This document shows, piece by piece, positions 61,002-64,000 of a stretch of DNA of 64,000 nt; within the stretch, counting starts at the first letter, position 1; each line of letters opens with the position of its first letter. Location of the stretch: the NCBI RefSeq assembly GCF_018119405.1, contig NZ_JAGPWC010000028.1, positions 1 to 64,000 on the forward strand, given 5' to 3'. A program made the position numbers and the translations under genes. The stretch is from Massilia sp. ST3. Its GTDB lineage: Bacteria; Pseudomonadota; Gammaproteobacteria; Burkholderiales; Burkholderiaceae_D. The notes below the pieces were generated by a model. That model saw only the letters and a program-made list of their open reading frames with translations. It ran no database searches and was not told where the DNA came from.

Positions 61002-61704
61002 CTACCAGCCGCCGCGCACCAACATGACCAGCCAGGTGATCCTGGGCCTGCTGGTGATCGGGATGGGACTGCTGTTCCTGCTCGATAACCTCGACATCCT
61101 CGACATGCACCGCGCCTTCTCGTTCTGGCCCATGCTCTTCATCGTGGTCGGCACGGTCAAGCTGTGCGACACCGCGACTCCGGGCGGACGCCTGGTGGGC
61201 GGGATCCTGGTCGGCATCGGCGTGCTGCTCACCCTCGACCGCATGGACATCATCGACTTCAGCTGGCGCGCCGTATGGCCGCTGGCCCTGATCGGCCTCG
61301 GCGCCGTGATGCTGGTCAAGGCGGCGCGCGGCCGGCGCCTGCTGGCCGGCTCGTCCAAGGACGGCGTCGCCGACGACGTGATCGACAGCACCGCCATCAT
61401 GGGCGGCTTCGAGCGTCGCGTCACCAGCCAGTCCTTCCGCGGCGGCGAGATCACGGCGGTGATGGGCGGCTGCTCGCTGGATATGCGCGGCTGCGCCATC
61501 CAGCCCCTGGGCGAGGCGGTGATCAATGTGTTCACCTTCTGGGGCGGCATCACCATCAAGTGCCCGCCCGACTGGACCGTGGTCCTGCAGGGCACTCCGA
61601 TCATGGGCGGCTTCGAAGACAAGACCGTGGCCCCGCCGGACGGGTCCAAGCGGCTGGTGATTCGCGGCTATGCGATCATGGGTGGCGTGGAAGTCCGCAA
61701 CTGA
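60991..61704 (+). CDS. LiaF-like membrane protein with GIN-type C-terminal domain
   Basis: This 237-aa protein has four membrane helices in the first 115 residues (GLLVIGMGLLFLLDNLDILD and then ILVGIGVLLTLDRMDIIDFS are repeated modules). A soluble beta-repeat C-terminus follows (STAIMGGFERRV, ITAVMGGCSLDM, GTPIMGGFEDK, GYAIMGGVEVRN), typical of the YvqF/LiaF cell-wall-active antibiotic response family. In Firmicutes LiaF inhibits a sensor kinase, and here a kinase gene follows directly, its start overlapping this stop by one base. Confidence 0.88.
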   Translation: MKNDYQPPRTNMTSQVILGLLVIGMGLLFLLDNLDILDMHRAFSFWPMLFIVVGTVKLCDTATPGGRLVGGILVGIGVLLTLDRMDIIDFSWRAVWPLALIGLGAVMLVKAARGRRLLAGSSKDGVADDVIDSTAIMGGFERRVTSQSFRGGEITAVMGGCSLDMRGCAIQPLGEAVINVFTFWGGITIKCPPDWTVVLQGTPIMGGFEDKTVAPPDGSKRLVIRGYAIMGGVEVRN

Positions 61705-62774
61705 TGGGAGCAAGCTTCTGGGTGAGGCGCAGCGCCGCGCTCTACCTGCTGGCCTGGCTGATGCTGGGCCTGCTGCTTGCCGGCTTGATCAACGCCACCA
61801 CTGGCGCGGGCGCGGGCGCCAGCCTGCTGTTCGCGGTGCCCCTTAGCCTGGTGTATGCGAGCGCCTGCGGCTTCTCGGCCTACTACCTGTGCCGTGCCTA
61901 TCCGCTGGCCGGCAAGCCGCTGGGGGCGGTGCTTGCGGTGTTCTTCTTCAGCGCGGTGACGGCCTCGGTGCTGTGGTGCGCGGCGGGCGCCGCCTGGGCG
62001 TCCCTGTGGCAATCGCTGGCGCCGGATTGGGAGGCGGTACGGGTATCGCGTCCGTTCGCGGCAGTGATGTTCGGGGTCGGCGTGCTGCTGTACTGGATGA
62101 GCGGCGCGGCGCATTACCTGGCCCTGGAATTCGAGCGCGCGCGGCGCGCCGAGACGCGCGAGCTGGAACTCAGGCTGCTGGCCCAGGACGCGGAACTGCG
62201 CATGCTGCGCACCCAGATCGATCCCCACTTCCTGTTCAACAGCCTGAACTCGATCAGTGCGCTCACCGCCATCGACGCCGGCCGGGCGCGCGACATGACC
62301 TTGAAGCTGGCCGGCTTCTTTCGCCGTACGCTGGGCCTGGAGGCGCACCGCAAGGTCGCGCTGGCGGACGAGGTGGCCCTGGCCGAACAGTTCCTGGCGA
62401 TCGAACAGGTGCGCTTTGGCCCGCGCCTGGGTTTCGAGTGTGCGGTGGAGCCGGACGCCGCGCGCTGCCTGCTGCCGCCCATGATCCTGCAGCCGCTAGT
62501 GGAGAACGCGGTCAAGCACGGCATCGGCCAGCGCCTGGAGGGCGGGGTGATCCGCCTGGGCGCGCAGCGCGCCGGCTCGCTGCTGCGCATCCGGATCGAG
62601 AACGATGTCGATGAGGATGACGCTGGCGTGGCGCAAGCGGGAACGGGCATCGGCCTGGTCAACGTGCGCCAGCGCCTGGCCGCGGCCTACGGCCACGAAG
62701 CCAGCGTACACTGGGCGCGCGACCAAGAGATTTTCCGGGTGGACCTGGTGCTGCCCGCCGAGGCGGAACAATGA
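61704..62774 (+). CDS. LytS-type sensor histidine kinase
   Basis: This 356-aa inner-membrane kinase has four hydrophobic segments in residues 10-140, without a large periplasmic loop. The His_kinase motif is LRTQIDPHFLFNSLNSIS with phosphorylated His175. The N box is VENAVKHGIG and the G box region contains GTGIGLVNVRQRL. It is paired with the LytTR regulator encoded 14 bases downstream and may be restrained by the LiaF-like protein encoded upstream. The ATG at 61704 shares a base with the previous stop; longer open sequence upstream is shadow. Confidence 0.92.
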   Translation: MGASFWVRRSAALYLLAWLMLGLLLAGLINATTGAGAGASLLFAVPLSLVYASACGFSAYYLCRAYPLAGKPLGAVLAVFFFSAVTASVLWCAAGAAWASLWQSLAPDWEAVRVSRPFAAVMFGVGVLLYWMSGAAHYLALEFERARRAETRELELRLLAQDAELRMLRTQIDPHFLFNSLNSISALTAIDAGRARDMTLKLAGFFRRTLGLEAHRKVALADEVALAEQFLAIEQVRFGPRLGFECAVEPDAARCLLPPMILQPLVENAVKHGIGQRLEGGVIRLGAQRAGSLLRIRIENDVDEDDAGVAQAGTGIGLVNVRQRLAAAYGHEASVHWARDQEIFRVDLVLPAEAEQ

Positions 62775-62788
62775 GGGGAGAATGAAGG

Positions 62789-63513
<725 letters not shown>

Positions 63514-63517
<4 letters not shown>

Positions 63518-64000
63518 GCAGGGGCGTCCAGTTCCCACCAGGCCGGCATCAGGGCGCGGATGCCCGGCTGGGCGAAGCGGTCGTCGATCAGCCAGACCAC
63601 GCCGCGGTCGCTCTCGGTGCGGATCACGCGGCCGGCGGCCTGCACCACCTTCTGGATGCCGGGATACAGGTAGGTATAGTCGTAGCCGGCGCCGAACAGC
63701 TTCTGCATGCGTTCGCGCAGCTGCTCGTTGACCGGGTTCACCTGCGGCAGGCCGAGGGTGGCGACGAAGGCGCCGATCAGGCGGTCGCCCGGCAAGTCCA
63801 CGCCTTCGCCGAATGCCCCGCCCAGCACCGCGAAGCCGACGCCTTCGCCGCCCGGTGCGAAGCGCTCCAGGAAGGCCTGGCGCTCGGCTTCGCTCATGCG
63901 CCGCTCCTGGCGCCAGGCCGGCACCTCCGGATGGCTGCGCGCCAGCTCGGCCGCCACCTGGTCGAGGTAGTCGAAGCTGCTGAAGAAGGCGAGGTAGTTG
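63514..64000 (-). CDS. DinG/XPD-type ATP-dependent helicase, C-terminal part only
   Basis: This frame is open through the right window edge, so only the last 161 codons are seen. Helicase motifs V and VI are visible: VLGGAFGEGVDLPGDRLIGA and VVQAAGRVIRTESDRGVVWL. The end is MPAWWELDAPA. The visible part matches superfamily 2 helicases of the DinG/YoaA/XPD group, which unwind DNA 5' to 3' with an iron-sulfur domain; the iron-sulfur region would lie outside this window. An internal ATG at 63957 is not the start, because coding similarity (NYLAFFSSFDYLDQ) continues upstream. Confidence 0.85.

Overview
The window looks like a chromosomal segment of a high-GC betaproteobacterium, most likely Massilia or a close relative in the Oxalobacteraceae. 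This is inferred from the combination of a PEP-CTERM/XrtA exopolysaccharide locus, a Tad pilus locus, a fused IcmF mutase, and a SapC/halogenase/TonB carbohydrate cluster. No 16S or tRNA gene is present to confirm it. No phage, insertion sequence, CRISPR array, rRNA or tRNA was seen. Gene density is high and most adjacent genes overlap or lie within 20 bases of each other.

Region 1 (1-12763) is an XrtA-type exopolysaccharide and protein-sorting locus. Nine minus-strand genes run from a chain-length determinant (10819) through a tyrosine autokinase, an outer membrane protein, an ATPase, a deacetylase, a FemAB-like protein, a glycosyltransferase and exosortase XrtA to a second glycosyltransferase cut by the window edge. 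The export lipoprotein gene (epsA-like, 12137) is split off on the plus strand behind a secreted trypsin-like protease. Region 2 (12764-23798) continues this theme. It contains a sigma-54-promoted cassette of a small GYWK-motif protein, a PqqD-like protein, HprK-related kinase A and a nucleotidyltransferase, followed by a GAF protein and a flavin oxidoreductase. Next comes a PEP-CTERM protein with its own sigma-54 promoter, a membrane protein, a FeeM-like acyltransferase and the TPR lipoprotein PrsT. The two sigma-54 promoters carry nearly identical 17-base upstream elements, which suggests one shared activator of the PrsR type. This co-regulation of the poorly understood HPr-rel-A cassette with the sorting system is the most interesting point in the window.

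Region 3 (23987-38030) is metabolic and regulatory. It holds a MoaD/ThiS-like protein paired with a BNR-repeat propeller, IcmF, a giant indolepyruvate ferredoxin oxidoreductase-type enzyme, a LysR regulator divergent from an HD-GYP phosphodiesterase, an SDR, a 2-hydroxychromene-2-carboxylate isomerase-like protein and a GGDEF cyclase. Region 4 (38347-49097) is a complete Tad pilus operon (flp, cpaA, AAA ATPase, cpaB, cpaC, small lipoprotein, cpaE, cpaF, tadB, tadC, tadD).

Region 5 (49084-60296) is a polysaccharide-use locus. A GH16 glucanase and a deacetylase are divergent from a TonB receptor, two tryptophan-halogenase-family flavoproteins, SapC and a cupin-like protein. Both directions have near-consensus sigma-70 promoters, each followed by a LacI-type operator. 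Region 6 (60332-64000) holds a 118-base inverted-repeat element, two LiaI/LiaF-like membrane proteins, a LytS/LytTR-type two-component pair and the C-terminal part of a DinG/XPD-type helicase.
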